Origin: Actinomycetospora soli
GTDB taxonomy: Bacteria > Actinomycetota > Actinomycetes > Mycobacteriales > Pseudonocardiaceae
Assembly: GCF_021026295.1 (NCBI RefSeq)
Contig: NZ_JAJNDA010000003.1
Span: forward strand, 310,001 to 374,000
DNA length: 64,000 nucleotides
Reading direction: 5' to 3'
Below, piece after piece: positions 6,108 to 16,331 of the stretch (positions are counted from its first letter, which is position 1; the number at the start of each line of letters is the position of its first letter). Below the pieces are notes generated by a model, which did no database searches, was not told where the DNA came from, and saw nothing but the letters and a program-made list of their open reading frames with translations. Made by a program: the position numbers and the translations under genes.

Positions 6108-7922
6108 CTAGCGGGTCGGGCGGTCCCGACGCGGGCCGCGCTTCTCCGGACGCGGCGCGGGCGCCGATCCGCCGGCCTCGGAGGCACGGCGCAGGCCCAT
6201 CGGACGCCCGGCGACGCGGGCCCGCTGGAGCTTCTTGACGACGGGTCCGGGCACGTCGGCGGGCAGCTCGACCAGCGTGTGGTCGGTGCGGATGTCGATG
6301 TGCCCGATGTGCGCGGAATCGAGCCCGGCCTCGTTGGCGATGGCCCCCACGATGGCGCCGGGCTTCACGCGCTGGTTGTGACCGACCTCGATGCGGTACG
6401 TGTCGGTCGCGGACCCGACGTTCCACGACGAGACCGTGGTCGGGCGCTTGCCCTGGCCCCGCCCCGGCTTGTCGTCACGACCACGCTTGTCCCCGCGGGC
6501 GGGGGGCGTGGGCAGCTCGTCGACCAGCAGCGGCTTGCCGCCCTGGACCATCTTGGCCAGCGCCGCGGCCAGCTCGACGGGGTCCACGTCGTGCTCGGCG
6601 ACGTACTCGTCGATGACGCGACGGAACACCGCGATCGGGTCGCCGCCGTCGTCGTGGCCCGAGAGGGTCGCCGTGATCTTCTCGGCGAACCGGGCCCGCC
6701 GGCGGGCGTTGACCTCGTCGGTGCCCGGCACCGACATCTCCTCCGCCTTCTGGCGGGTGGTGTTCTCGATCGCCCGCATCAGCCGGATCTGGCCGCGGGT
6801 GACGAACGAGATCGCGTCGCCGGAACGACCCGCGCGCCCGGTGCGACCGATGCGGTGCACGTAGGACTCGGGGTCGGTCGGCAGGTCGTGGTTGACGACG
6901 AGGCTGATCCGCTCGACGTCGAGCCCGCGGGCGGCGACGTCGGTGGCGACCAGCACGTCGATCTTCCCGGAGCGCAGGTCGGCGATCGTCTTCTCGCGCT
7001 GGACCTGCGACAGGTCGCCCGAGATCGCGACCGACGAGAACCCACGGCGGTTCAGCGCCTCGGTCACGTCGGTGGTGTTCTGGCGGGTGCGCACGAAGAC
7101 GAGGGCGGCGTCGAAGTCCTCGACCTGCAGGATGCGGGCGAGGGCGTCGGCCTTCTGCCGCTCCGGCACGACGACGTAGCGCTGCCGGGTGTTGGCCGCC
7201 GTGGTCGTCTTGCCCTTGATCGACACCTCGGCGGGCGCATTCAGGTGCTTGCGGCTGACCTCGCGGATCGCCGTCGGCATGGTGGCGGAGAACAGCGCCA
7301 CCTGACGGTCGGCCGGGAGCAGGCCGAAGATGTTCTCGACCTCCTCGAGGAAGCCCATGTTGAGCATCTCGTCGGCCTCGTCGAGCACGAAGTACCCGAC
7401 GTCGGTGAGGTCGAGGGTGCCCTTCTCGAGGTGGTCGGCGACGCGACCGGGCGTCCCCACGACGATCTGCGCACCCCGGCGCAGCGCCGAGAGCTGCGGG
7501 CCGTAGGGGGCGCCGCCGTAGAGCTGCACCACGTGGACGTGCGGCAGCGCCGCGGCGAACGACTCGATGGCCTCGGCCACCTGGATCGCGAGCTCACGGG
7601 TGGGGGTGAGGATCAGCGCCTGCGGGGCGCGCACGCTCGCGTCGAGGCGCGAGAGCAGCGGCAGCGCGAAGGCCGCCGTCTTGCCGGTGCCGGTCTGCGC
7701 CAGCCCGAGGACGTCGCGGCCCTCGAGGAGCAGCGGGATCGTCTCGGCCTGGATCGGCGTCGGCGTGTGGAAGCCGGACTCGACCAGGGTGGAGACCACC
7801 CGGTCGTCGAGGCCGAGGGTGACGAAGCCGTTCACGGCGTCGTCGGCCGACGAGTCGTCGGACTCGTCGAGGAAGGGGTCCAGCGGGAGGTCGGAGTCGG
7901 ACAGGACAGCAGCGTGGGTCAC
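6108..7922 (-). CDS. deaD: DEAD-box ATP-dependent RNA helicase with DbpA-type RNA-binding domain
   Basis: A 604-residue cytosolic RNA helicase that unwinds RNA duplexes, probably in ribosome assembly, cold adaptation or RNA decay. All signature motifs are visible: Q motif (FHTPTPIQ), AQTGTGKT, PTREL, VLDEADEML, SAT, ARGLDV and HRIGRTGRAGRSG. A Gly/Arg/Lys-rich linker leads to a C-terminal DbpA-like RNA-binding fold (about residues 470-560, TYRIEVGHNQRVKPGAIVGA) and a basic tail. The GTG at 7922 is the first start fitting family alignments. It stands alone, with a terminator downstream. The name deaD/csdA is by resemblance; the exact orthologue is uncertain. Confidence 0.92.
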   Translation of the reverse strand: MTHAAVLSDSDLPLDPFLDESDDSSADDAVNGFVTLGLDDRVVSTLVESGFHTPTPIQAETIPLLLEGRDVLGLAQTGTGKTAAFALPLLSRLDASVRAPQALILTPTRELAIQVAEAIESFAAALPHVHVVQLYGGAPYGPQLSALRRGAQIVVGTPGRVADHLEKGTLDLTDVGYFVLDEADEMLNMGFLEEVENIFGLLPADRQVALFSATMPTAIREVSRKHLNAPAEVSIKGKTTTAANTRQRYVVVPERQKADALARILQVEDFDAALVFVRTRQNTTDVTEALNRRGFSSVAISGDLSQVQREKTIADLRSGKIDVLVATDVAARGLDVERISLVVNHDLPTDPESYVHRIGRTGRAGRSGDAISFVTRGQIRLMRAIENTTRQKAEEMSVPGTDEVNARRRARFAEKITATLSGHDDGGDPIAVFRRVIDEYVAEHDVDPVELAAALAKMVQGGKPLLVDELPTPPARGDKRGRDDKPGRGQGKRPTTVSSWNVGSATDTYRIEVGHNQRVKPGAIVGAIANEAGLDSAHIGHIDIRTDHTLVELPADVPGPVVKKLQRARVAGRPMGLRRASEAGGSAPAPRPEKRGPRRDRPTR

Positions 7923-8047
7923 AGATCTCTTTCAGGGAGGGGTTCGTCGGACGGTGAGAGCTGTCCGCGGACCCGTCACACGCGCGGTCCATCCCAGGCC
8001 GACAGCTCGGCACCTACATGACCATCGTACGCGAGCCGCCCCGACCC

Positions 8048-8074
8048 GCCGTCGGGAAGGGCCTTCCCGACGGC
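8048..8074 (-). terminator. Hairpin terminator after lepA
   Basis: GCCGTCGGGAAGG (8048-8060) and CCTTCCCGACGGC (8062-8074) are perfect 13-base inverted repeats around one central base, 11 bases past the lepA stop. Confidence 0.75.
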
Positions 8075-8084
8075 AGGTCGTACG

Positions 8085-10004
<1,920 letters not shown>

Positions 10005-10177
10005 CGAGGTCTCGCCTTTCGGTCTTCGGTCGGTCGAGCTCCATCGTCCCACGACACCCCGACGGTCATCGTCGGCGAGGGCCGTTGGTAACCTGGAACC
10101 CACTGCGCCGTGCGGGCTGGACGCCTGTTGCGCGCCCGCACGAAGACACCCCAGCGATCAAGAGGTTCGAAAGCCCC

Positions 10178-10471
10178 GTGGCGAACATCAAGCAGCAGGT
10201 CAAGCGTAACCGCAAGAACGAGGAAGCCCGCCAGCGCAACAAGGCGGTCAAGTCCGAGATCAAGACGGCCATCCGCCGCTACCGCGAGACCGTCGAGTCC
10301 GGCGACGCCACCGCCGCCGACGAGCGTCGCCGCCACGCCGCGCGCCTGCTCGACAAGGCCGTGAGCAAGGGCGTCATCCACAAGAACCAGGCCGCGAACA
10401 AGAAGTCGCGCATGGCGCACCGCGCGGCTGCCTTCACGGTCGACGCGAAGGCCGGCAAGACCCCGGCCTGA
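10178..10471 (+). CDS. rpsT: 30S ribosomal protein S20
   Basis: A 97-residue very basic protein that binds 16S rRNA early in small-subunit assembly. It begins [21 protein letters not shown] and ends in Lys/Ala-rich helices, typical of S20. The GTG at 10178 is chosen because the protein then starts exactly like family members; GAAAG lies close upstream. Divergent from lepA and convergent with holA. A leader of about 80 bases is likely if TAACCT at 10089-10094 is the -10 box. Confidence 0.96.
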   Translation: MANIKQQVKRNRKNEEARQRNKAVKSEIKTAIRRYRETVESGDATAADERRRHAARLLDKAVSKGVIHKNQAANKKSRMAHRAAAFTVDAKAGKTPA

Positions 10472-10487
10472 GGTCCTTCCCGACGAC

Positions 10488-10512
10488 GGGCGTCCCCATC
10501 CCGGGGGCGCCC
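10488..10512 (+). terminator. rpsT terminator
   Basis: GGGCGTCCCC (10488-10497) pairs with GGGGGCGCCC (10503-10512), with one G-U pair, and is followed by TTTCGTCGTT. It begins 16 bases past the rpsT stop. Confidence 0.75.
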
Positions 10513-10541
10513 GTTTCGTCGTTCCGGGGCGACTTCGTCGT

Positions 10542-10595
10542 GAGTGGCACGTGACGCAGGTCAGCGAGTCTCCCGACCTGCCTGGCTGACCACTC
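10542..10595. repeat. Approximately 55-base imperfect palindrome between rpsT and holA (family B, copy 1)
   Basis: The 21-base left arm (10542-10562, starting GAGTGGCACGTGA) and right arm (10575-10595, ending GCTGACCACTC) pair at both ends around a 12-base loop. Similar elements occur at 54136-54188, 54221-54273 and, shorter, at 28208-28241. The left arm shares 17 of 21 bases with 28210-28230. Confidence 0.55.
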
Positions 10596-10604
10596 GCGGC
10601 GGGG

Positions 10605-11606
10605 TCAGCGCCGGCGCGCCTGCCCGGCGAGTCCCGCGAGTTCGGACGTGGCGCGTTCGAGGGCGTACGACGCGTCGGCGGCGACCCCCTTGACGTCCGC
10701 GTTCACGTCCGCGACCAGCGCCATCGCGCGCGTCAGCCCGGGGGCGTCCCAGCCGCGCGCCTGCCCCATCGCCTTCTTCACCTTGAACGGCGGCATCTTC
10801 AGCCGGCTCGCCAGCGCGCCCGGGTCTCCCCGACCGGCGGCCGACACCCGGGCGATGGTGCGCACCGCGTCGGCGAGGGCGTCGGCGACGAGGACGTGGG
10901 GCACGCCCGTGTCCAGGGCGTACCGCAACGCCTCCAGCGCGCCCGCGCGGTCGCCCGACACCGCCTTCTCGGCCACCGCGAACCCCGTGACGTCGGCGCG
11001 CCCACGGTGGAAGCGCCGCACGGAGTCGGCGTCGACCTGCCCGCCCGAGTCGCTGACCAGCTGCGACGCGGCCGCGGCGAGCTCGCGCAGGTCGGCCCCG
11101 ACCGCCTCCAGCAGCAGGCTCAGCGCCTCCCCCGTGATGCCGCCACCCGCCTGCCGGATCTCGTTGCGCACGAAGTCGGCCCGCCGGTCGTTCTCCCACG
11201 GCTTGAACTTCGCGGCCTCGCTGACGGCCGCGCCCGCCTTCTTCAACCCGTCGACGAGGGCCTTGCCCTTCGCGCCGCCGGGGTGCACGACGACGAGGGC
11301 GACCCCGTCCGTCGGCGCCTTCGCGTACCCGACCAGCACGGTGGTCACCTCGGCGTTCGCGTCCTGCGCCGCCTCGAGCACGACCACCCGCGACTCGGCG
11401 AACAGCGACGGGCTGACCAGCTCCGCCAGCACGCCCGCGGTGATCTCGTTGGCCCTCAGCGTGCGGACCTCGACGTCCGGGTCCTGACGGCGGGCCGCGG
11501 CGGTGGCGGCGGCCACGGCGCGTTCGACCAGCAGGCCCTCGTCGCCGACGACGAGACGCACCGGCACGAGCTCGTCGGCGGGCTTGCTCCGGGCGCGGGG
11601 TGGCAC
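10605..11606 (-). CDS. holA: DNA polymerase III subunit delta (clamp loader)
   Basis: A 333-residue protein of the clamp-loader complex that opens the sliding clamp. It begins VPPRARSKPADELVPVRLVVGDEGLLVERAV and has the delta-type AAA-like fold without a Walker A loop, which is normal for HolA. GTG at 11606 lies 6 bases after GAGGAT, consistent with a leaderless message. In mycobacteria holA also lies near the comEA, octT, gpgP, rsfS and nadD group. Here a riboswitch-controlled gene intervenes. Confidence 0.92.
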   Translation of the reverse strand: MPPRARSKPADELVPVRLVVGDEGLLVERAVAAATAAARRQDPDVEVRTLRANEITAGVLAELVSPSLFAESRVVVLEAAQDANAEVTTVLVGYAKAPTDGVALVVVHPGGAKGKALVDGLKKAGAAVSEAAKFKPWENDRRADFVRNEIRQAGGGITGEALSLLLEAVGADLRELAAAASQLVSDSGGQVDADSVRRFHRGRADVTGFAVAEKAVSGDRAGALEALRYALDTGVPHVLVADALADAVRTIARVSAAGRGDPGALASRLKMPPFKVKKAMGQARGWDAPGLTRAMALVADVNADVKGVAADASYALERATSELAGLAGQARRR

Positions 11607-11739
11607 GCCCTCATCCTCGCACCGACCCCCGACAGCGTGGTGTGGGCAACGCGTGGAGCAGTGGCCGTCCGTGCTCCGGGTGCCGTAACGTGCCCGTAGC
11701 GCGACCGCGGGGCGGAGCCCGGCGGACAATCGAATACGG

Positions 11740-11851
11740 CTCATCCAGAGGGGTAGAGGGAACGGCCCGACGACACCCCGGCAACCGGCGGCGCCTCCAC
11801 GTGCGCAAGACCGGTGCCAATTCCGACCCGCGGACCCGCGGGGAAGATGAG
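11740..11851 (+). ncRNA. SAM-I (S-box) riboswitch
   Basis: The region matches the SAM-I aptamer: P1 5' strand CTCATC (11740-11745), CCAGAGGGG, kink-turn and core GAGGGAACGGCCC, CCCCGGCAACC, then GGTGCCAATTCCGACC and P1 3' strand GATGAG (11846-11851). P1 pairs perfectly over 6 bp. The 3' strand of P1 overlaps the Shine-Dalgarno GAGGAG (11849-11854) of the gene downstream, so SAM binding should hide the ribosome site and lower translation. No separate terminator is visible before the start codon. Confidence 0.93.
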
Positions 11852-11865
11852 GAGATCACTCTTCC

Positions 11866-13128
11866 ATGACCCTGACTGCGCCCGACCAGACGGCGACCGG
11901 CTACGACCTCGGCCCGGCCGCCGCCCTCTCGTGTCGCGCCTGCGGCCACCGCACCCCGCTCGCCCCGGAGTTCGCCTGTCCGCAGTGTTTCGGGCCCCTC
12001 GAGATCGCGTACGACTTCCCGTCGATCACCCGGGAGGAGATCGAGCGGGGCCCGAAGTCGATCTGGCGGTACAAGAAGCTGCTCCCCGTGCCGAGCACGG
12101 TCGAGGCGCACCCGAACATGGACCCCGGGTTCACGCGGCTCATCCGCGCCGACCGGCTGGGCGCCGAGCTCGGCATCCGGAACCTGTGGGTCAAGGACGA
12201 CACCGGCAACCCGACGCACTCCTTCAAGGACCGTGTCGTGGCCGTGGCGCTCGCCGCCGCCCGTGAGCTCGGCTTCACCGTGCTGGCCTGCCCGTCGACC
12301 GGGAACCTCGCCAACGCCACCGCCGCCGCGGCCGCCCGCGCCGGGTGGGACTCCGTCGTGCTGATCCCCTCCTCGCTGGAGCGGGCCAAGGTCCTCATGA
12401 CCGCGGTGTACGACACCAACCTGCTCGCCGTCGAGGGCAACTACGACGACGTCAACCGGCTCGCCACCGAGCTCGCGTTCGAGCAGGAGGACTGGGCGTT
12501 CGTCAACGTCAACGTCCGCCCCTACTACGCCGAGGGCTCCAAGAGCCTGGGCTACGAGATCTCCGAGCAGCTCGGGTGGCGCATCCCCGCGCAGACCGTG
12601 ATCCCGGTGGCGTCCGGCTCGCAGCTCACGAAGATCGACAAGGCGTACGGCGAGCTGGTCTCCCTCGGGCTCGTCGACGAGGCGGACTGGCGGATCTTCG
12701 GGGCGCAGGCCGCCGGCTGCTCGCCGGTGTCGACCGCGTTCCGCGAGGGCACCGACGTCGTGAAGCCGCAGCGCCCCGACACGATCGCCCGCTCGCTCGC
12801 GATCGGGAACCCGGCCGACGGGCCCTACGTCCTCGACACCGTCCGCCGCACCGGCGGCGCAGTCACCGACGTGACCGACGACGAGGTCCGCGACGGGATC
12901 CGGCTGCTCGCCCGCACCGAGGGCATCTTCGCGGAGACCGCCGGCGGGGTGACCGTGGCGAACGCGAAGAAGCTCGTCGAGTCGGGACAGCTCGACCCCG
13001 ACGCCGACACCGTCCTGCTCATCACCGGCGACGGCCTCAAGACCCTCGACGCCATCGAGCACCAGGTCGGTCCGAAGGCCACCGTCCCGGCCACGTCGAA
13101 GGCCGTGCGCGAGGCCCTCGGCATCTAG
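11866..13128 (+). CDS. thrC: Threonine synthase family PLP enzyme with zinc-ribbon N-terminus (threonine synthase or MetM-type homocysteine synthase)
   Basis: A 420-residue PLP enzyme. Residues 20-45 form a zinc-ribbon-like motif (CRACGH ... CPQC). The PLP lysine lies in NPTHSFKDRV (about residue 120) and the glycine loop in ACPSTGNLANA. Family members turn O-phosphohomoserine into threonine. The SAM-I riboswitch directly in front is not expected for a threonine gene. A threonine-synthase-like enzyme, MetM, reported from Streptomyces makes homocysteine from O-phosphohomoserine with a sulfur-carrier protein. That role fits the riboswitch, but no carrier gene adjoins it. ATG 11866 has GAGGAG 11 bases ahead. 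Its TAG shares a CTAG with the comEC stop. The symbol follows the family name only. Confidence 0.85.
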   Translation: MTLTAPDQTATGYDLGPAAALSCRACGHRTPLAPEFACPQCFGPLEIAYDFPSITREEIERGPKSIWRYKKLLPVPSTVEAHPNMDPGFTRLIRADRLGAELGIRNLWVKDDTGNPTHSFKDRVVAVALAAARELGFTVLACPSTGNLANATAAAAARAGWDSVVLIPSSLERAKVLMTAVYDTNLLAVEGNYDDVNRLATELAFEQEDWAFVNVNVRPYYAEGSKSLGYEISEQLGWRIPAQTVIPVASGSQLTKIDKAYGELVSLGLVDEADWRIFGAQAAGCSPVSTAFREGTDVVKPQRPDTIARSLAIGNPADGPYVLDTVRRTGGAVTDVTDDEVRDGIRLLARTEGIFAETAGGVTVANAKKLVESGQLDPDADTVLLITGDGLKTLDAIEHQVGPKATVPATSKAVREALGI

Positions 13129-15488
13129 CGCCGCCGCGGGTCCGGCAGGGGGTCGCCGCGGGCGACCACCGCCGGACCCCGCGCACCGGGCACGAGCGCG
13201 AGGTCCCCGCTCTCGTCGGTCCGGCGCACGAGCGCGCCCGTCCCGGCGAGCAGGCCCACGATCGACGGGTTCGGGTGCCCGTAGGAGTTCCCGCGCCCCA
13301 CGCTCACCAGCGCCAGCCGCGAGCCGGGCGCCACGAGGAACGCGGGCAGCGACGACCGCGACCCGTGGTGCGGCACCTTCAGCACCTCGGCGTGCAGGTC
13401 CGCCCCCGCGGCGAGCAGCGCGTCCTGCGACGCCCGTTCCGCGTCGCCCGGCAGCAGCACCCGCCCCAGCGGCGTGCTCGCGCGCAGCACCAGCGACGTG
13501 TCGTTCACCTGCGACCCGTCCTCGCCGTCGACGTGCACGCCCGGGTGCACCGGCCCGAGCACCTCCAGCACCAGCCCCGGCCACCGCAGCACCACGCCCC
13601 TCTCCATCCCGACGACGGGTGCTCCCGCCGCCCGCGCCCGCCCCGTCACCTGCGCGAGCGTCCCCGCCGGTTCCCGCACCGGACCGACGGCGACCGCCCC
13701 CGTCGACCGGCCCCGCAGCGCCCCCGCCAGCCCGCCGACGTGGTCGACGTGCAGGTGCGAGAGCACGACCAGCGCGAGCGAGTGCACCCCGAGCCGCGCG
13801 AGGCAGCGGTCGACCGGTCCCGCGTCGGGCCCGGCGTCGACCAGCACCGCCCGCCCCGGCTCCCCCGTCGCGAGGACGAGCGCGTCCCCCTGGCCGACGT
13901 CGCACGCCACCACCGCCCATCCCGGCGGCGGCCACCCGACGGGGACGACCCGGGTCGGCACGAGGACCAGCAGCAGCCCGATAGCCGCGGCCAGCGCGAC
14001 CAGCCGGACCCGTTGCCACCGCAGCGCGACGGCGGTGAGCACCACCAGACCCGCGAGCACCAGGCCGCCGACGACGCCGCCCGGCCAGCTCACCGTCGCG
14101 CCGTCCACACCCGCGCACCGGCGCGCCACCCACACCAGCCACGACACCTCCGGGCCCGCCAGCCACACCGCGGCGTGGGCACCCCACGTCCACCACGGCG
14201 CGACGACGGCCGCGGTGACGCCGAGCACGGTCGCGGGGGCGACCACGGGCGCGGCCAGCAGGTTGGCCAGGACGGCCACGAGACTGACCTCGCCCGAGAG
14301 CCCGGCCACCACCGGCGCGGTGACCACGTGGGCCGCCACCGGAACCGCCAGCGCCTCCGCGACGCCCGGCGGGATCCGTCGGGCCCGCAGCCCGGTGACC
14401 AGCGGCGGCGCGAGCAGCACCAACGCGCCCGTGGCCAGGACCGAGAGGGCGAACCCCGCGTCGGTCGCCAGTCCGGGGTCGACGAGGAGCAGGCCGACCA
14501 CGGTCGCCGCCAGGGCCGGCAGCACCGACCGCCGACGTCCCAGCGCCAGGGCGAGCAGCACCACCGCGCCCATGGCCGCGGCCCGCAGCACGCTCGGCGA
14601 CGGCCGTGCGAGCACCACGAACCCGACCAGCGCCACCACTGCGAGCACGGCCGCCGCCCGGGGGCCGACCCGCGCCAGACGCACCAGCAGCAGCACCGCC
14701 CCGAGCACGAACGCCACGTTGGAACCGCTGACGGCGGTGAGGTGCGTCAGACCCGCCGTCCGGAAGTCGTCGACGAGGTCCGGCGCGACGCCCGAGGTGT
14801 CGCCCACGACCAGTCCGGGCAGCAGGCCCGCCGGGTCCTCGGCGAGGACCGCGCGGGCGGCGTCGCGCAGCCCGGCGCGCAGGTCGCCGGCCGCCACCTG
14901 CACCGCCGGCGGCGGCGCGACGTCCCGGGGCGGGCCGCGGGTGCGCAGCACCGCCACCGTGAGGTCGCCCCGCGACGACGCCCCGAGCGACCCGCTCGCG
15001 GTCAGCCGCTGCCCCGGGAGGAGCCCGGCCCAGCCCTCGGCGGGGGCGAGCACGACCACCTGCCCCTCCCCCGCCCACCGCCCGCCCCCGGTCTGCGCGG
15101 CGACGAGGTCGGCCCGGGCCACGACCCGGGGACCCCCGAGGCCGGACGAGCGCAGGGGCGCCGGGTCGTCGGTGAGGACCATCTCCAGCGTCGCCGCCGA
15201 GCCTGCGGCGGCCGCCGCCCGCACCGGGTGGTCCGCGACCTGCCAGGCCGCCGACGACGCCACCCCGCCGACCGCCGCCGCACACGCCCCCGCGGCGACC
15301 AGACCCGCCGCCCACCGCCGATCCCGCCGCACGACCCCGACGACGGCCGCGGCGAGCGCCGCGACCGTCACGACGGCGCCCGGCCCCCACCCGACACCGA
15401 GCGCCACCAGCGCCGCGCCCCAGGCCGCGAGTGCCGCGGGGACGAGCCGCGCGTCGAGACGGGGCCGCTCCCCGTCCGGCGCGCTCAC
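13125..15488 (-). CDS. comEC: ComEC/Rec2 DNA-uptake channel protein
   Basis: A 787-residue polytopic membrane protein of the natural-competence type that is thought to carry single-stranded DNA across the membrane. It has an N-terminal membrane/OB-like region, a central competence domain with many helices (from VGDTSGVAPDLVDDFRTAGLTHLTAVSGSN) and a C-terminal metallo-beta-lactamase-like domain (VVLSHLHVDHVGG ... KVPHHGSRSS). The GTG start at 15488 overlaps the comEA stop by GTGA. The stop overlaps that of the convergent gene. Whether the organism is transformable is not shown. Confidence 0.93.
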   Translation of the reverse strand: MSAPDGERPRLDARLVPAALAAWGAALVALGVGWGPGAVVTVAALAAAVVGVVRRDRRWAAGLVAAGACAAAVGGVASSAAWQVADHPVRAAAAAGSAATLEMVLTDDPAPLRSSGLGGPRVVARADLVAAQTGGGRWAGEGQVVVLAPAEGWAGLLPGQRLTASGSLGASSRGDLTVAVLRTRGPPRDVAPPPAVQVAAGDLRAGLRDAARAVLAEDPAGLLPGLVVGDTSGVAPDLVDDFRTAGLTHLTAVSGSNVAFVLGAVLLLVRLARVGPRAAAVLAVVALVGFVVLARPSPSVLRAAAMGAVVLLALALGRRRSVLPALAATVVGLLLVDPGLATDAGFALSVLATGALVLLAPPLVTGLRARRIPPGVAEALAVPVAAHVVTAPVVAGLSGEVSLVAVLANLLAAPVVAPATVLGVTAAVVAPWWTWGAHAAVWLAGPEVSWLVWVARRCAGVDGATVSWPGGVVGGLVLAGLVVLTAVALRWQRVRLVALAAAIGLLLVLVPTRVVPVGWPPPGWAVVACDVGQGDALVLATGEPGRAVLVDAGPDAGPVDRCLARLGVHSLALVVLSHLHVDHVGGLAGALRGRSTGAVAVGPVREPAGTLAQVTGRARAAGAPVVGMERGVVLRWPGLVLEVLGPVHPGVHVDGEDGSQVNDTSLVLRASTPLGRVLLPGDAERASQDALLAAGADLHAEVLKVPHHGSRSSLPAFLVAPGSRLALVSVGRGNSYGHPNPSIVGLLAGTGALVRRTDESGDLALVPGARGPAVVARGDPLPDPRRR

Positions 15489-16321
15489 ACCCGCACCAGT
15501 TCGCGCAGCGTGCCGAACCGGGCCTCGCCGATGCCCGGGATCTCGCGGAGCTGCTCGACCGCGGAGAACCGGCCGTTCTGCGTCCGCCAGTCGAGGATCT
15601 TCTTCGCCGTCACCGGGCCGACCCCCGGCAGTCCGTCGAGCTGCTCGAGCGTCGCCGCGTTCAGGTCCACCTTCCCGTCGGCGGGCGAGGCCGGACCACC
15701 CGCCGGAGCTTGCCCCGGTGCCGGAGCGCCCGCCGGGGCCGTGGGCGCGGCAGCAGCGCCCACGACGATCTGCTGCCCGTCCACCACCCGGGCCGCGAGG
15801 TTCAGCGGCGTGAGGTCGACCTTCGGCAGCGCTCCGCCCGCTGCGTCGACCGCCTCCCCGACCCGGGCGCCGTCCCGCAGCGTCACCAGTCCCGGCCGCC
15901 GCACCTTCCCCGCCACGTGCACCACGACCGGCGCACCCGGCTGCGACGCGGGAACGGAGGCGGAGGCGGAGGCCGAGGGCGACGCCGCCACCACCGGCAG
16001 GCCCGGCACGGGTTCGGCCACCGGCCGACCACCCCACACCCCGAGCCCCGTGACGACCGCGGCGACCACGACCACCGCCGCCAACGCGAGCGCGCCCCAG
16101 CGACCCGGGTCCCACCGCGCCGCGGTCCACGACGCGGGCAACCAGCGGGCCGGCCCACGCGCCGGCGGATCCCACGCACTCGGCGGCACGGGGTCGGGGA
16201 GCGCCTCGTCGTAGACGAGCGACGCCCCGGGCGTCCCCGGGGGCGCCGTCGGCCAGCCCCGCCGCACCGACCCGTCGTCGGGAAGGGCGGCCTGCAGCCG
16301 GAGCCGGGGGTCCTGGGTCAC
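15485..16321 (-). CDS. comEA: ComEA-like DNA-binding protein with SLBB and helix-hairpin-helix domains
   Basis: A 278-residue membrane-anchored protein: a cytoplasmic N-terminal stretch, one helix near residues 75-95 (ALALAAVVVVAAVVTGLGVW), an extracytoplasmic Ala/Ser/Pro linker, an SLBB-type domain (VVVHVAGKVRRPGLVTLRDGARVGEAVDAAGG region), then a C-terminal helix-hairpin-helix pair (DLNAATLEQLDGLPGVGPVTAKKILDW). It should bind incoming DNA and pass it to ComEC, with which it is coupled. GTG start at 16321. Confidence 0.92.
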   Translation of the reverse strand: MTQDPRLRLQAALPDDGSVRRGWPTAPPGTPGASLVYDEALPDPVPPSAWDPPARGPARWLPASWTAARWDPGRWGALALAAVVVVAAVVTGLGVWGGRPVAEPVPGLPVVAASPSASASASVPASQPGAPVVVHVAGKVRRPGLVTLRDGARVGEAVDAAGGALPKVDLTPLNLAARVVDGQQIVVGAAAAPTAPAGAPAPGQAPAGGPASPADGKVDLNAATLEQLDGLPGVGPVTAKKILDWRTQNGRFSAVEQLREIPGIGEARFGTLRELVRV

Positions 16322-16331
16322 CCGCCCGACG

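Noticed and set aside
13125-13128. Frameshift or fusion between the threonine-synthase-family gene and comEC
   Set aside because: They are on opposite strands and just share a palindromic CTAG stop.
11611-15390. A very long open frame (over 1200 codons) on the minus strand across the threonine-synthase-family and comEC genes
   Set aside because: It is Gly/Ala/Arg-rich with no domain, and the comEC frame explains the same DNA with clear motifs. Long empty frames are normal at this GC content.
12345-16214. A 1289-codon plus-strand open frame opposite comEC and comEA
   Set aside because: Arg/Pro/His-rich composition typical of antisense frames; comEC and comEA are well supported.
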